DNA of 22,949 nt from Holdemanella porci (GTDB lineage: Bacteria; Bacillota_I; Bacilli_A; Erysipelotrichales; Erysipelotrichaceae): positions 1-22,949 of the forward strand of contig NZ_JAHQVB010000030.1 of the NCBI RefSeq assembly GCF_019052655.1. Reading direction: 5' to 3'. Below are positions 9,406 to 16,902 of this stretch, piece by piece (the first letter of the stretch is position 1; each line of letters opens with the position of its first letter). The notes under the pieces are model-generated. The model ran no database searches, was not told the origin of the DNA, and saw only the letters and a program-made list of their open reading frames with translations. The translations under genes and the position numbers were made by a program.

Positions 9406-9436
9406 CAAAAAGAGTAGTTCACGCTACTCCTTTAAA
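9406..9436. terminator. Bidirectional terminator between the MATE and Fic remnants
   Basis: A GAGTAG...CTACTC stem lies between an A-rich left side and a T-rich right side, so it can terminate transcription from both directions. Confidence 0.7.
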
Positions 9437-9493
9437 AATCTAATTGTTCACAAACAGAAGCATAAATATCTTGTTGCGTTAAAAGAGTGTCAA

Positions 9494-9772
9494 TCAAATA
9501 ATTTCTTTCAAAATCATATTCATCTGAATCATCATTTCTTTTGATAATGGTTCATTCACTGTTTTTAACATATAATCAAACAACCGAAAATGATTTTGTG
9601 TTTCGAGTGCATCATCTGAATCCATTGTTAAATCGTTCGTTTCAAATATTCTTATTGTTTGATCCTTTGACAATTTAGAGCCTTCAATTTTATTAGGATG
9701 ATACGCAAAGTTGATTTGTGTCCACACATACAAATTCGAATGTGAAATCAACTCGTTTTTAATATTAGTCAT
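9494..9772 (-). pseudogene. Fic/DOC-type protein, N-terminal fragment only
   Basis: A 92-aa product matching the start of Fic-family AMPylators: FAYHPNKIEGSKL (residues 22-34) is the conserved region with the S/T-x-IEGN-like context, followed by ETQNHFRLFDYML. The catalytic HPFxxGNGR loop and the whole C-terminal Fic fold are absent. The reading frame stops at 9494 and only about 60 bp remain before the terminator. A second frame continues 20 or so codons (IDTLLTQQDIYASVCEQLDF) but has no start and may be chance. The start overlaps the esterase stop as ATGA, implying translational coupling. It is probably a deletion remnant; a functional inhibitory peptide is less likely. Confidence 0.7.
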
Positions 9773-10512
9773 ACTTTCTTAAATATTTGTCCCATAAAAT
9801 ACTGTAGCTGTATCTTCCACCAAGGCCAATCATGATAGACATCATAACCCCAGAAATCACACCAAGCCTTGATTTGTTGATCATATAGAATGGTGCTGAT
9901 TTGTCTTAATGATTCAACGCATTCTTGTTCCCAATTGCCTTGTCCTACACAAAAGATCAATTTGGATTGTCTATACAATTCCATATAGGGATGATCTAAA
10001 TCCATATTTTTCATGTAGGCACATGGATTATTATGGTACGTATTTTCATCATGATAATCTCCATAGAATATTTCTGTATCATAAATGCCAGATAAGGCTA
10101 ATAAGGCATCGAATTGATTTGGGAAACGGAAAATTAAATTAGCGGCATGCGTTGCACCTAGACTTGCCCCTGCAACCATCCACTTATCATGATTGTTCAT
10201 CTTTTCTTGTACACTAGGAATTAATTCTGAAAGAATATATTCAAACCAAAGTTCATGTTTCAACATACGCACCTTTGTATTGTAAGGATAAGACCAAGTT
10301 TCTGTATCCAAAGTATCACACGTTACGATCGTTAATTGATTGGCTTCAATCCATTTAGAAACTTCATGAATCATACCACGATCTTCCCATTCAAAAAAAC
10401 GTCCATTTTGGCTTGGAATAGCTAGACACAACTTACCGCCTTGGCCATAGATTTTATATTCCATTTCACGATCCAAACAATTTGAATACTCTTTTATATG
10501 TTGCACTTGCAT
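9769..10512 (-). CDS. Esterase family protein (alpha/beta hydrolase)
   Basis: A 247-aa cytoplasmic hydrolase of the putative-esterase type. The nucleophile elbow is GASLG with Ser117, preceded by a beta strand (DKWMVA) and followed by the family's FPNQFDALLALSG segment. Candidate acid and base residues lie in the last third, with the histidine probably in DVYHDWPWW. No signal peptide is seen. GAAAGGGG precedes the ATG. Its stop overlaps the start of the Fic remnant. The substrate is unknown; members act on simple esters or S-acyl groups. Confidence 0.85.
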   Translation of the reverse strand: MQVQHIKEYSNCLDREMEYKIYGQGGKLCLAIPSQNGRFFEWEDRGMIHEVSKWIEANQLTIVTCDTLDTETWSYPYNTKVRMLKHELWFEYILSELIPSVQEKMNNHDKWMVAGASLGATHAANLIFRFPNQFDALLALSGIYDTEIFYGDYHDENTYHNNPCAYMKNMDLDHPYMELYRQSKLIFCVGQGNWEQECVESLRQISTILYDQQIKAWCDFWGYDVYHDWPWWKIQLQYFMGQIFKKV

Positions 10513-10543
10513 GGTGTTACCCCTTTCAGAAAAATTTTGTTTT

Positions 10544-10588
10544 ATTATAGCACATTTTATTGAGTTTTAAGGTTTCTTGCTTTATAAT
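10544..10588. promoter_or_regulatory. Divergent promoters of the esterase gene and typA
   Basis: Plus strand: TTGAGT (10560-10565), 17 bp, TATAAT (10583-10588), a strong sigma-A promoter for typA. Minus strand: TGCTATAAT with the hexamer at 10544-10549, an extended -10 for the esterase gene. The two promoters nearly overlap. Confidence 0.75.
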
Positions 10589-10621
10589 TGTACTGTTTTT
10601 GACAGGAAAGTGAGTGACAGT

Positions 10622-12451
10622 ATGTCCAATAAAGAAAAAATTCTTAACATTGCCGTTATCGCCCACGTTGATGCCGGTAAAAGTACGTTAGTAGATGCGT
10701 TTTTAAGACAGAGTGATGTTTTCCGTGACAACGAAGAAGTTGTTAACTGCATCATGGACTCAAACGATCTAGAACGTGAACGTGGAATTACTATTTATTC
10801 TAAAAACTGTTCCGTTATTCATAACGGTGTAAAAATTAATATTGTAGATACGCCAGGTCACGCCGACTTCTCAAGTGAAGTTGAACGTATTATCCGTACC
10901 GTAGATACAGTTATCTTATTAGTTGATGCGAGTGAAGGTCCAATGCCTCAGACTCGTTTCGTATTATCAAAAGCTTTGGAAATTGGTTTAAAACCTATTC
11001 TATTGATCAACAAGATCGATAAGAAAGACCAAAGAGCTGAAGAAGTTGTCGATGAAGTTTACGAATTGTTCTTAGACTTAAATGCCAACGACGAACAATT
11101 AGACTTCCCTATCCTTTATGGTGTAGCTAGAGAAGGACGTGTTCAATATGACCTTAAAACACCTAGCGACAACATCGACCCATTATTCGATACAATCTTA
11201 AAACATTGTGATGTATATCCAGATATGGATGAAGAACCTCTTCAAATGCAAGTATCTGCCTTGGCATACGATGAATACATTGGTCGTTTAGGAATTGGAC
11301 GTTTATATTCAGGTGTTTTAAAACAAGGTCAACAATATATTCGTTGTAACCAATCTGGATTGAATGCCAAAGAAAGCTTATCTAAATTATTCGTATACAA
11401 AGGATTATCTAGAACAAGCGTTCCAGAAGCACATTCAGGAGATATCGTTGTTATTGCGGGTATGCCAGATATTAGTATTGGTGATACAATCTGTACAGCT
11501 GATCATGTTGAACCAATGGAACACATTGAAATTGAAGAACCAACTCTATCAATGAACTTCCATGTTAACTCAAGTCCATTTGCCGGACAAAGTGGTAAGT
11601 ATGTGACAAGTCGTAACTTAAAAGAAAGACTTGAAAAAGAACTAGAAGTAAACGTTGGATTAAAGGTTGAACCAACCGATTCAGCCGATTGCTTCAAAGT
11701 AAGTGGTCGTGGTGAATTGCATATTTCTGTATTGATTGAAAATATGCGTCGAGAAGGTTATGAACTAGCTGTTTCTAAGCCAGAGGTTATCCTACACAAA
11801 GACGAAAATGGACACAAAGTAGAACCAATCGAAGAAGTTGTATGTTTAGCTCCAGAAGAATATTCAGGAACAATCATCAACAAATTAAATCTTCGTAAGG
11901 GTGTTATGCAAGATATGTCTGAAGAAAATGGATATGTTAAGATCGTGTATACAGCACCTACTCGTGGTTTATTAGGTTTCCGTTCAGAATTTATCAATGA
12001 TACACACGGTGAAGGTACATTAGTACGTCGTATTAGTGGTTATGAACCATATAAAGGAGAAATCGCACAACGTATGGAAGGTGCTATGATTTCAACTGAA
12101 ACTGGTGAAGCTATGACTTACGCCCTATGGAACCTTCAAGAACGTGGTCAATTATTCATTTCTCCACAAACACCTGTTTATGAAGGTATGATCATTGGTC
12201 AAAGTTCTAAAAACATCGATTTGGATGTTAACCCATTAAAGAACAAGAAGTTAACAGCCATCCGTTCAAGTGGTCGTGATGAAGCTATGCTATTAACACC
12301 ACCAAAAATCTTCTCACTAGAAGAAGCATTAGAATGGATCAACGATGATGAATTAGTAGAAGTTACACCAGATGCGATTCGTATCCGTAAAAAAGGTTTA
12401 ACGGCTCTAGATCGTCGTAACTTGTATCGTCAAAAGATGAATGCTCAATAA
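10622..12451 (+). CDS. typA: Ribosome-associated GTPase TypA/BipA
   Basis: A 609-aa translational GTPase that binds the 70S ribosome and helps large-subunit assembly and stress or cold adaptation in many bacteria. G motifs visible: G1 AHVDAGKST (residues 14-22), G2 in RERGITI, G3 DTPGH and G4 NKID. The elongation-factor-like beta barrel, domain III, the EF-G-like domain V (TAPTRGLLGFRSEF) and the BipA-specific C-terminal domain follow in order, ending in ALDRRNLYRQ. The frame is open from 10577, but that lies within the -10 region, so the ATG at 10622 (MSNKEKILNIAVIAHVD) is preferred, with AGGAAAG upstream at somewhat long spacing. Confidence 0.96.
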   Translation: MSNKEKILNIAVIAHVDAGKSTLVDAFLRQSDVFRDNEEVVNCIMDSNDLERERGITIYSKNCSVIHNGVKINIVDTPGHADFSSEVERIIRTVDTVILLVDASEGPMPQTRFVLSKALEIGLKPILLINKIDKKDQRAEEVVDEVYELFLDLNANDEQLDFPILYGVAREGRVQYDLKTPSDNIDPLFDTILKHCDVYPDMDEEPLQMQVSALAYDEYIGRLGIGRLYSGVLKQGQQYIRCNQSGLNAKESLSKLFVYKGLSRTSVPEAHSGDIVVIAGMPDISIGDTICTADHVEPMEHIEIEEPTLSMNFHVNSSPFAGQSGKYVTSRNLKERLEKELEVNVGLKVEPTDSADCFKVSGRGELHISVLIENMRREGYELAVSKPEVILHKDENGHKVEPIEEVVCLAPEEYSGTIINKLNLRKGVMQDMSEENGYVKIVYTAPTRGLLGFRSEFINDTHGEGTLVRRISGYEPYKGEIAQRMEGAMISTETGEAMTYALWNLQERGQLFISPQTPVYEGMIIGQSSKNIDLDVNPLKNKKLTAIRSSGRDEAMLLTPPKIFSLEEALEWINDDELVEVTPDAIRIRKKGLTALDRRNLYRQKMNAQ

Positions 12452-12477
12452 GGCTTGGATAATTCCAAGTCTTTTTA
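12451..12477 (+). terminator. Terminator of typA
   Basis: CTTGGA and TCCAAG form a stem around a 4-nt loop and are followed by CTTTTTAT. It begins at the typA stop codon. Confidence 0.85.
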
Positions 12478-12527
12478 TTCAGCCCACTCTATTGCTTATT
12501 TTATGATAATAAACATGTACGAAATAT

Positions 12528-12653
12528 GTATTAGGGTGAATGGCACGTGTACTATAGGTAGGCCTCTACGCCTACCCATTTCTTTTTATATGGAATACGA
12601 AAAAGGTAGGTACACAACACCTACCAAGTTACGTGGGCTCATCACCCTAATAC
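12528..12653. repeat. Nested palindromic element (possible structured RNA or MITE) between convergent genes
   Basis: A perfect 12-bp inverted repeat (12528-12539, 12642-12653) encloses a second 5-bp pairing (12544-12548 with 12631-12635) and two internal hairpins. Hairpin 1 is GGTAGGC/GCCTACC (12557-12563 with 12570-12576) followed by a T-rich stretch on the plus strand. Hairpin 2 is GGTAGGT/ACCTACC (12605-12611 with 12619-12625) followed by TTTTTC on the minus strand, so it probably terminates the DUF2207 gene. The GGTAGG and CCTACC arms of both hairpins are interchangeable, allowing alternative folds. No ORF of substance is seen. No known RNA family was recognised. Confidence 0.75.
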
Positions 12654-12660
12654 TTATCTA

Positions 12661-14535
12661 TTACCAGCTTCCGCCGCCTCCGCCACCGGCGCCTCCACCA
12701 GAGAAGCCACCAAAGCTAGAGCCCATGCTATCGGCTGTACTTTTCATTTGTTCTGTTTGATAATCCATTAAATTCTCATGAATCGGTTCATACATATTTC
12801 TTGTCAACATTCTGTAATAGAAATAAGAAGAGCATGGATCTGAATAATAAGAATCATACCAATCTGGTTGTGCCAAAGGAATCGTACTAAATTTCTTTGT
12901 CCACATTTCAGATAATCCAAATACCATCGCATATGGAATGACATCATAATAATAAGATGGATTTTCTAAAGATAATCTTTCCAATTGTGGTACTTCTGCC
13001 TTTTCAACAAAGTCTTTAAAACCTAATAGTTCAGGAGCTACACTTTTAAAGTATTCACTCACCACATTAAATTTAGAAATCAAAAGTATTGGTAGTGAAA
13101 CAACCACAATGCCTATCATCATAAATTCAAATGGTACAATACTTAGAATCGAATCGCATTGTCTATAAATAAAGTATGCTAGAATCAAAATAAACGCAAT
13201 ACTTAATACTTTCTTTAATACAACTAGTTTATTCTTGTTAAATACATTTGTTGCTGCTGCAGAATAATTTAAAACCATCATAAGCACAAAGCTAAATGTC
13301 GCAAAAATGGTTTCAATCAAATTATCTACAATACTATATCGAGTATTGAATAAGATACATACAATCATACAAATCGTGGCTAGAATAATCGTCGCAAAGC
13401 CATGATCAATTGTTGATAAATTCTTATCTCCACTAAATTCATCATTCAAAGCTTCTTTGGCATCATCCATAGCCTTACCAAACTTACTTGATAATTTTGA
13501 TAATTTCACACTATTTTTAGTTTTAAACAATCCGTTATAAATCTTCTTTTGATGCTTTAAAATCGGTGGTTCATGATTCTCTACCTTTGTAAGTACTAAA
13601 TCATCCTCTTTTTCAGAAATGGTTAAATATCCCTTACTAGCCCAATATGGAATCAATGCCACTAAATCTTCTTGATCCACGGACTCATCTACAATCGTTC
13701 CAACCATAGCTGGATCCATATCTTTTAGTGGATAGAAATTCACAATTGGTGTAATATGCGTTTTCTTTAATAAGAATGCACGAATCAAACTATATAAGCC
13801 AAATAGAATAGCTAACCCTAAAAAGACAAATGGAGTCTTTGAAGTTGTTTGTTTGGCACCTACAAAATAGTTCTTTCTTAACTTACCAAAGATGGTAATG
13901 GCTTGTTTTACACCAATATCATAGGCATCTCCACTAATAGAATTCGAAGTAATGATTGGAGTTACATTTAAATCATTCGATTGATTTCCTAGACTTCCAC
14001 TAAAGACTTTAATATTAGACATCTCATCTTCTGTCAAAGCCTTCTCAAATTGAATATCAAAATTAAAATGAGAAATGGTTGTATCCCAATTGTTTCCAAG
14101 TACAGAATAATAAATAAAATCTAAATCTGAATGATAATCTTCTGGAATCACAATCTTGTATGTCAACGTATAGGTGTGGGGGCCAATGATTGTATAGTCT
14201 GCACTTCCAATTTGAATCACACGATTCCCAGAATCACTATCTACATCATACTCATCATTTAATACGTTGATATCTTTAATTTTTAACTTATACTTTTCAT
14301 CACGATTGATATACATCGTTTCTGGAATATTACGATAAATACCATGACGATAACTTGAAAAGTTCACATCAATCACTTCTTTAACATCAATTGTATTATC
14401 CGAATTGTATGTGGCATTCACCGTATAATTATCAATTGTATATCCTCCATCATCAGCATATATGTCGATACATCCAAAACAAAGTACAAATGCGAATAAG
14501 AAGGCAAAGACCTTCTTAAAATTTAACTTGAACAT
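12661..14535 (-). CDS. DUF2207 domain membrane protein
   Basis: A 624-aa exported membrane protein. An N-terminal signal segment (FAFLFAFVLCFGCIDIYA) is followed by the extracellular DUF2207 beta-rich domain (DNTIDVKEVIDVNFSSYRHGIYRNIP is the family start). Membrane helices follow near residues 245-265, 390-410, 418-440 and 450-490, then a C-terminal cytosolic part and a Gly-rich end (GGFSGGGAGGGGGGSW) characteristic of DUF2207 and TPM-like proteins. The frame is open to 14619, but the ATG at 14535 (MFKLNFKK) fits the signal peptide and has GGAAAGAG upstream. Its start overlaps the end of lemA by 20 bp, so the two are translationally coupled. Pairing of lemA with DUF2207 or TPM genes is common; the function is unknown. 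Confidence 0.9.
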   Translation of the reverse strand: MFKLNFKKVFAFLFAFVLCFGCIDIYADDGGYTIDNYTVNATYNSDNTIDVKEVIDVNFSSYRHGIYRNIPETMYINRDEKYKLKIKDINVLNDEYDVDSDSGNRVIQIGSADYTIIGPHTYTLTYKIVIPEDYHSDLDFIYYSVLGNNWDTTISHFNFDIQFEKALTEDEMSNIKVFSGSLGNQSNDLNVTPIITSNSISGDAYDIGVKQAITIFGKLRKNYFVGAKQTTSKTPFVFLGLAILFGLYSLIRAFLLKKTHITPIVNFYPLKDMDPAMVGTIVDESVDQEDLVALIPYWASKGYLTISEKEDDLVLTKVENHEPPILKHQKKIYNGLFKTKNSVKLSKLSSKFGKAMDDAKEALNDEFSGDKNLSTIDHGFATIILATICMIVCILFNTRYSIVDNLIETIFATFSFVLMMVLNYSAAATNVFNKNKLVVLKKVLSIAFILILAYFIYRQCDSILSIVPFEFMMIGIVVVSLPILLISKFNVVSEYFKSVAPELLGFKDFVEKAEVPQLERLSLENPSYYYDVIPYAMVFGLSEMWTKKFSTIPLAQPDWYDSYYSDPCSSYFYYRMLTRNMYEPIHENLMDYQTEQMKSTADSMGSSFGGFSGGGAGGGGGGSW

Positions 14536-15058
14536 TTTCTCTTTCCGAAGCATTGGCCACTTCAAACATTGTTTTCTTTTCGAAATGGAATAAAGATGCC
14601 ACAATATTTGTCGGAACACTCATGATCACATCATTATATTCACGAACTAAAGCATTATAGTATTTACGAGAATTTGCGATATCCTCCTCGACCTTCTTCA
14701 ATTGGTTTTGAAGATCCATAAAATTTGTGTTGGCCTTTAAATCCGGATATTGTTCTGCCACCGCAAAAATACCCTGAATCGCATTTGTGATCTTATTTTC
14801 ACTATCCATAACATCCTTTGATGTTTTTGCCATATTTCTTTGTGCAATCACTGAACTCAATGTATCCGCCTCATGTTTCGCATATCCCTTCACTGTTTCT
14901 ACTAAGTTAGGAATCAAATCAAAACGCTTCTTCAAATACACGTCCATTGTAGAAAAACCTTCATCTACCTTATTTGATAAACGAACAAGTTTATTGTAGC
15001 TAGACATTAAGAATAGTACTAATAAAACTAAAACAACAATAACAATAACTAGAATCAT
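14516..15058 (-). CDS. LemA family protein
   Basis: A 180-aa protein with one N-terminal membrane helix (residues 1-19, Val/Leu-rich) and a helical cytosolic or surface domain. The family core SSYNKLVRLSNKVDEGFSTM and KKRFDLIPNLVETVKGYAKHE is clear, as is the conserved YPDLKANTNFMDLQNQL helix. AGGAGG precedes the ATG. It is the first gene of the lemA-DUF2207 unit. A biochemical role is not established for the family. Confidence 0.95.
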   Translation of the reverse strand: MILVIVIVVLVLLVLFLMSSYNKLVRLSNKVDEGFSTMDVYLKKRFDLIPNLVETVKGYAKHEADTLSSVIAQRNMAKTSKDVMDSENKITNAIQGIFAVAEQYPDLKANTNFMDLQNQLKKVEEDIANSRKYYNALVREYNDVIMSVPTNIVASLFHFEKKTMFEVANASERENVQVKF

Positions 15059-15078
15059 AATTAAATCCTCCTAGATTG

Positions 15079-15084
15079 ATTATA
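15079..15084 (-). promoter_or_regulatory. -10 element of the lemA operon
   Basis: TATAAT on the minus strand about 20 bp before the lemA ATG; no good -35 at 16-18 bp, so confidence is limited. Confidence 0.45.
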
Positions 15085-15128
15085 CTCTATTTTTGATAAA
15101 ATGAGAAATATAGAAAGGAATCGTCATT

Positions 15129-15934
15129 ATGTACAAAACTATTTTAAAATGGATCTTACCCATTCTTATTTGTTTATCAAGTTTTTATATGGTTGCACAA
15201 AAAACATCAACACCCGAATTTCATGAGCAATCCATTCAATATTTAGACAAAAAAAGAAATACGGTCATGACACTAGCCGTATCGAGTGCTGCCATCTCTA
15301 CATCCATTACCATTTTACCAGGAGATACAGGAACTCCCATTGCGAATGACTTAGCGGATTTAAGTTCAAAATTCTTATTAGTTCTAGGAGCCATCTATTT
15401 AGAAAAATACGCTTTGACACTCACATGCATGGTCATCTTTAAATACATCATTCCAATACTTTGTTTGGCATGGCTAGTCAACAACGTCATAAAATGGGAT
15501 TAGTTAAGAATTGTATGTATTAAGATTGGCATTATGGCAGTAGCGACGTGCCTAATCATGCCTTGTAGTGTAAAATTATCTAAAACAATTAAAGCCACCT
15601 ATGAAACAAGTATTCAAGAAACGATTAATAACGCGAACAACATCCAGAAAAATATACCAGGATAAAGAAAATAAAAACTTCTTCGGAAAAGCAGCTGAAG
15701 CATTTTCTTCAACAGCACAAAAATATACGAAGACGTTTAACAAGTCATTAAACAATTTCATGGAAGCTACAGCCATCATGATCGTAACATCTTGTGTTAT
15801 ACCCATCCTTGTAATTCTATTCTTCTTATGGTTTATCCAAACCATCAGTGGCATGACAATCAACACAAAATGACTAACAACATTCAATCCTGTTTCTAAA
15901 GTACAAAAACAATTATTAAATCCAAAAGAATAAT
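15129..15934 (+). pseudogene. Multi-pass membrane protein of unknown function, broken
   Basis: Three pieces of one membrane protein can be joined. Piece 1 (15129-15500) has an N-terminal helix, the segment ITILPGDTGTPIANDLADLSSKF and two further helices, and ends at TAG 15501. The same frame continues immediately (IKIGIMAVATCLIMPCSVKLSKTIKATYE) to about 15660, where a frameshift is needed to enter the piece at 15661-15873 (NNFMEATAIMIVTSCVIPILVILFF). A TGA at 15871 is followed in frame by KVQKQLLNPKE and a final stop near 15934. With these repaired the product would be roughly 265 aa with about five helices. AAAGGA precedes the ATG. I know similar uncharacterised proteins only loosely, so no function is claimed. 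Confidence 0.75.
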
Positions 15935-15938
15935 GAAT

Positions 15939-15965
15939 TTGGCATCTTCGGATGCCATTTTTTAA
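15939..15965 (+). terminator. Terminator of the membrane-protein pseudogene
   Basis: GGCATC, a TTCG tetraloop and GATGCC are followed by six T: a textbook rho-independent terminator still intact behind a dead gene. Confidence 0.92.
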
Positions 15966-15973
15966 TGGAAAAC

Positions 15974-16004
15974 AAAAAAAGTAGAAGCACATGACTTCTA
16001 CTTC
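15974..16004 (-). terminator. Terminator of the 3D-like exported protein gene
   Basis: On the minus strand GAAGTAGAAG and CTTCTACTT pair and are followed by seven T, 14 bp after the stop codon. Confidence 0.85.
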
Positions 16005-16017
16005 ACACTCATATATA

Positions 16018-16716
16018 TTACCAGTCTGTCGCAATATCTAATTGAGTATCTGAATTTTGCGTAAAACTTCCAGTATCACAGACGATTCCTTTTCCTAATG
16101 AAGTTTCTACAATTGTACCTCTAGGATATTTATTTAAATCGGCCGCAACAATAATATAATCCCCCAACATTTTCGCACCATCTTCACGAACCCAATATGC
16201 ATCATTATTTCCCATACCACGCATAATGTCGACTACTCCTGACATATTTAAATTATAGTATGTTTCTTTACCACTAGGTCCATAATAAATACCACCAGAG
16301 GCAGTAAGTGCATTCACATTACTAATGTATTGTGAAAGTGATGGTTGCGAGTAAACGATTTGTGTAACAGCATTGTAGTTATTTTGAATGAACTGCATAT
16401 CATTCAATAAATCTGGCTGTTCCATACTCATTTCTTCAACGCTCTTCGACTCTTCTTGTTTCTTGCTAGATTCTTCCTCGATATTTTGAATCTGTTCTTC
16501 GAATTTCTCTTTTAATTCTTCAGTTCCATTTTTTGTATCAACACGCATTAAGATATTTTCATCTGTGCCATTTGACTTGGCATAGACCTTACTTTCTTCC
16601 CCAATAACTGATGATGTTGTTAGTAATGTTAATGTAAGTGTCGACATCAATAAACCTGAAACTAACCCTTTTCTTAATAAACTACTCTCTAAATTTTCTT
16701 CTTTTATAAAGTTCAA
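16018..16716 (-). CDS. Exported protein with 3D/double-psi-barrel-like C-terminal domain
   Basis: A 232-aa protein. A hydrophobic segment (about residues 18-37, GLVSGLLMSTLTLTLLTTS) acts as signal or anchor. A charged Glu/Lys/Ser-rich linker (about 60-100) follows. The C-terminal domain (about 140-232) has YYGPSGKETYYNLNMSGVV, MRGMG, WVREDGAKMLGDYIIVAA and CDTG with a terminal LDIATDW. That last part resembles the 3D/DPBB fold of cell-wall-lytic or resuscitation-type proteins, but the first Asp-containing YxATAY-type motif is not seen. A cell-wall role is therefore an inference. The frame opens at 16728, but a TTG at 16716 has GGAGG at ideal spacing and is the likely start. It has its own promoter and terminator. 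Confidence 0.75.
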   Translation of the reverse strand: MNFIKEENLESSLLRKGLVSGLLMSTLTLTLLTTSSVIGEESKVYAKSNGTDENILMRVDTKNGTEELKEKFEEQIQNIEEESSKKQEESKSVEEMSMEQPDLLNDMQFIQNNYNAVTQIVYSQPSLSQYISNVNALTASGGIYYGPSGKETYYNLNMSGVVDIMRGMGNNDAYWVREDGAKMLGDYIIVAADLNKYPRGTIVETSLGKGIVCDTGSFTQNSDTQLDIATDW

Positions 16717-16742
16717 AACACCCTCCAATCTTCCCCTTAAAC

Positions 16743-16787
16743 CTCATAAAATACGAGGCAAATGTTGTCAAATAATTGAAAACAACA
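16743..16787 (-). promoter_or_regulatory. Promoter and inverted repeats upstream of the 3D-like gene
   Basis: Minus strand TTGACA (16766-16771), 17 bp, TATGAG (16743-16748). The -10 lies within a short palindrome (CCTC-TA/TA-GAGG, 16742-16758), and the -35 within a larger imperfect inverted repeat (TGTTGT...ACAACA, about 16763-16787). The overlap suggests an operator, but no regulator is known. Confidence 0.55.
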
Positions 16788-16831
16788 ATTAATACTATAC
16801 ACAATTCTAAAAAAAATGCAAATTTTGACCT

Positions 16832-16873
16832 AAAAAAAAGGCCGTTTCATGCCAAAAGTGGCGAGAACGACCC
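16832..16873 (-). terminator. Terminator of the NusG-paralog gene
   Basis: A long imperfect stem on the minus strand (GGTCGTT...AACGGCC outer arm, GCCA/TGGC inner arm, CTTT loop) followed by eight T. It lies between the NusG paralog and the promoter of the next gene. Confidence 0.85.
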
Positions 16874-16902
16874 AATTTTTTAAAATTTAATGTAGAAAAT
16901 AA

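Larger units (their letters stand above)
6961..9407 (+). pseudogene. MATE family multidrug/Na+ antiporter, disrupted
   Basis: Remains of a MATE efflux gene. The N-terminal part (6961-about 7190) has LLIPLMFEQVLNALM and a GGAIICAQHLG motif. The C-terminal part (8588-9331) has GVAGAALSTLLSRI, GIPTGIENGMFQFGKL and GLGMMTVVGKCVGA. Lesions in order: a one-base loss in the A run near 7186-7191 shifts frame 1 to frame 3; a one-base loss near 7371-7374 shifts back to frame 1; the IS occupies 7471-8577; a TGA at 9332 falls where the family has Trp (GSD-stop-TVRSF). Joining 7470 to 8588, with one duplication copy removed, restores an open frame (SNISN then IIGNVFF). An intact AGGAG site precedes the ATG. 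The end is uncertain because the frame runs on into the terminator. Confidence 0.9.

Noticed and set aside
12455..12760. 101-codon plus-strand frame with a proline-rich end.
   Set aside because: It is antisense to the Gly-rich tail of the DUF2207 protein and runs through the palindromic element; it has no ribosome site or recognisable domain.
15576..16034. 152-codon minus-strand frame opposite the membrane pseudogene.
   Set aside because: It crosses two strong terminators, has Cys/Phe-rich composition typical of an antisense frame, and no ribosome site.
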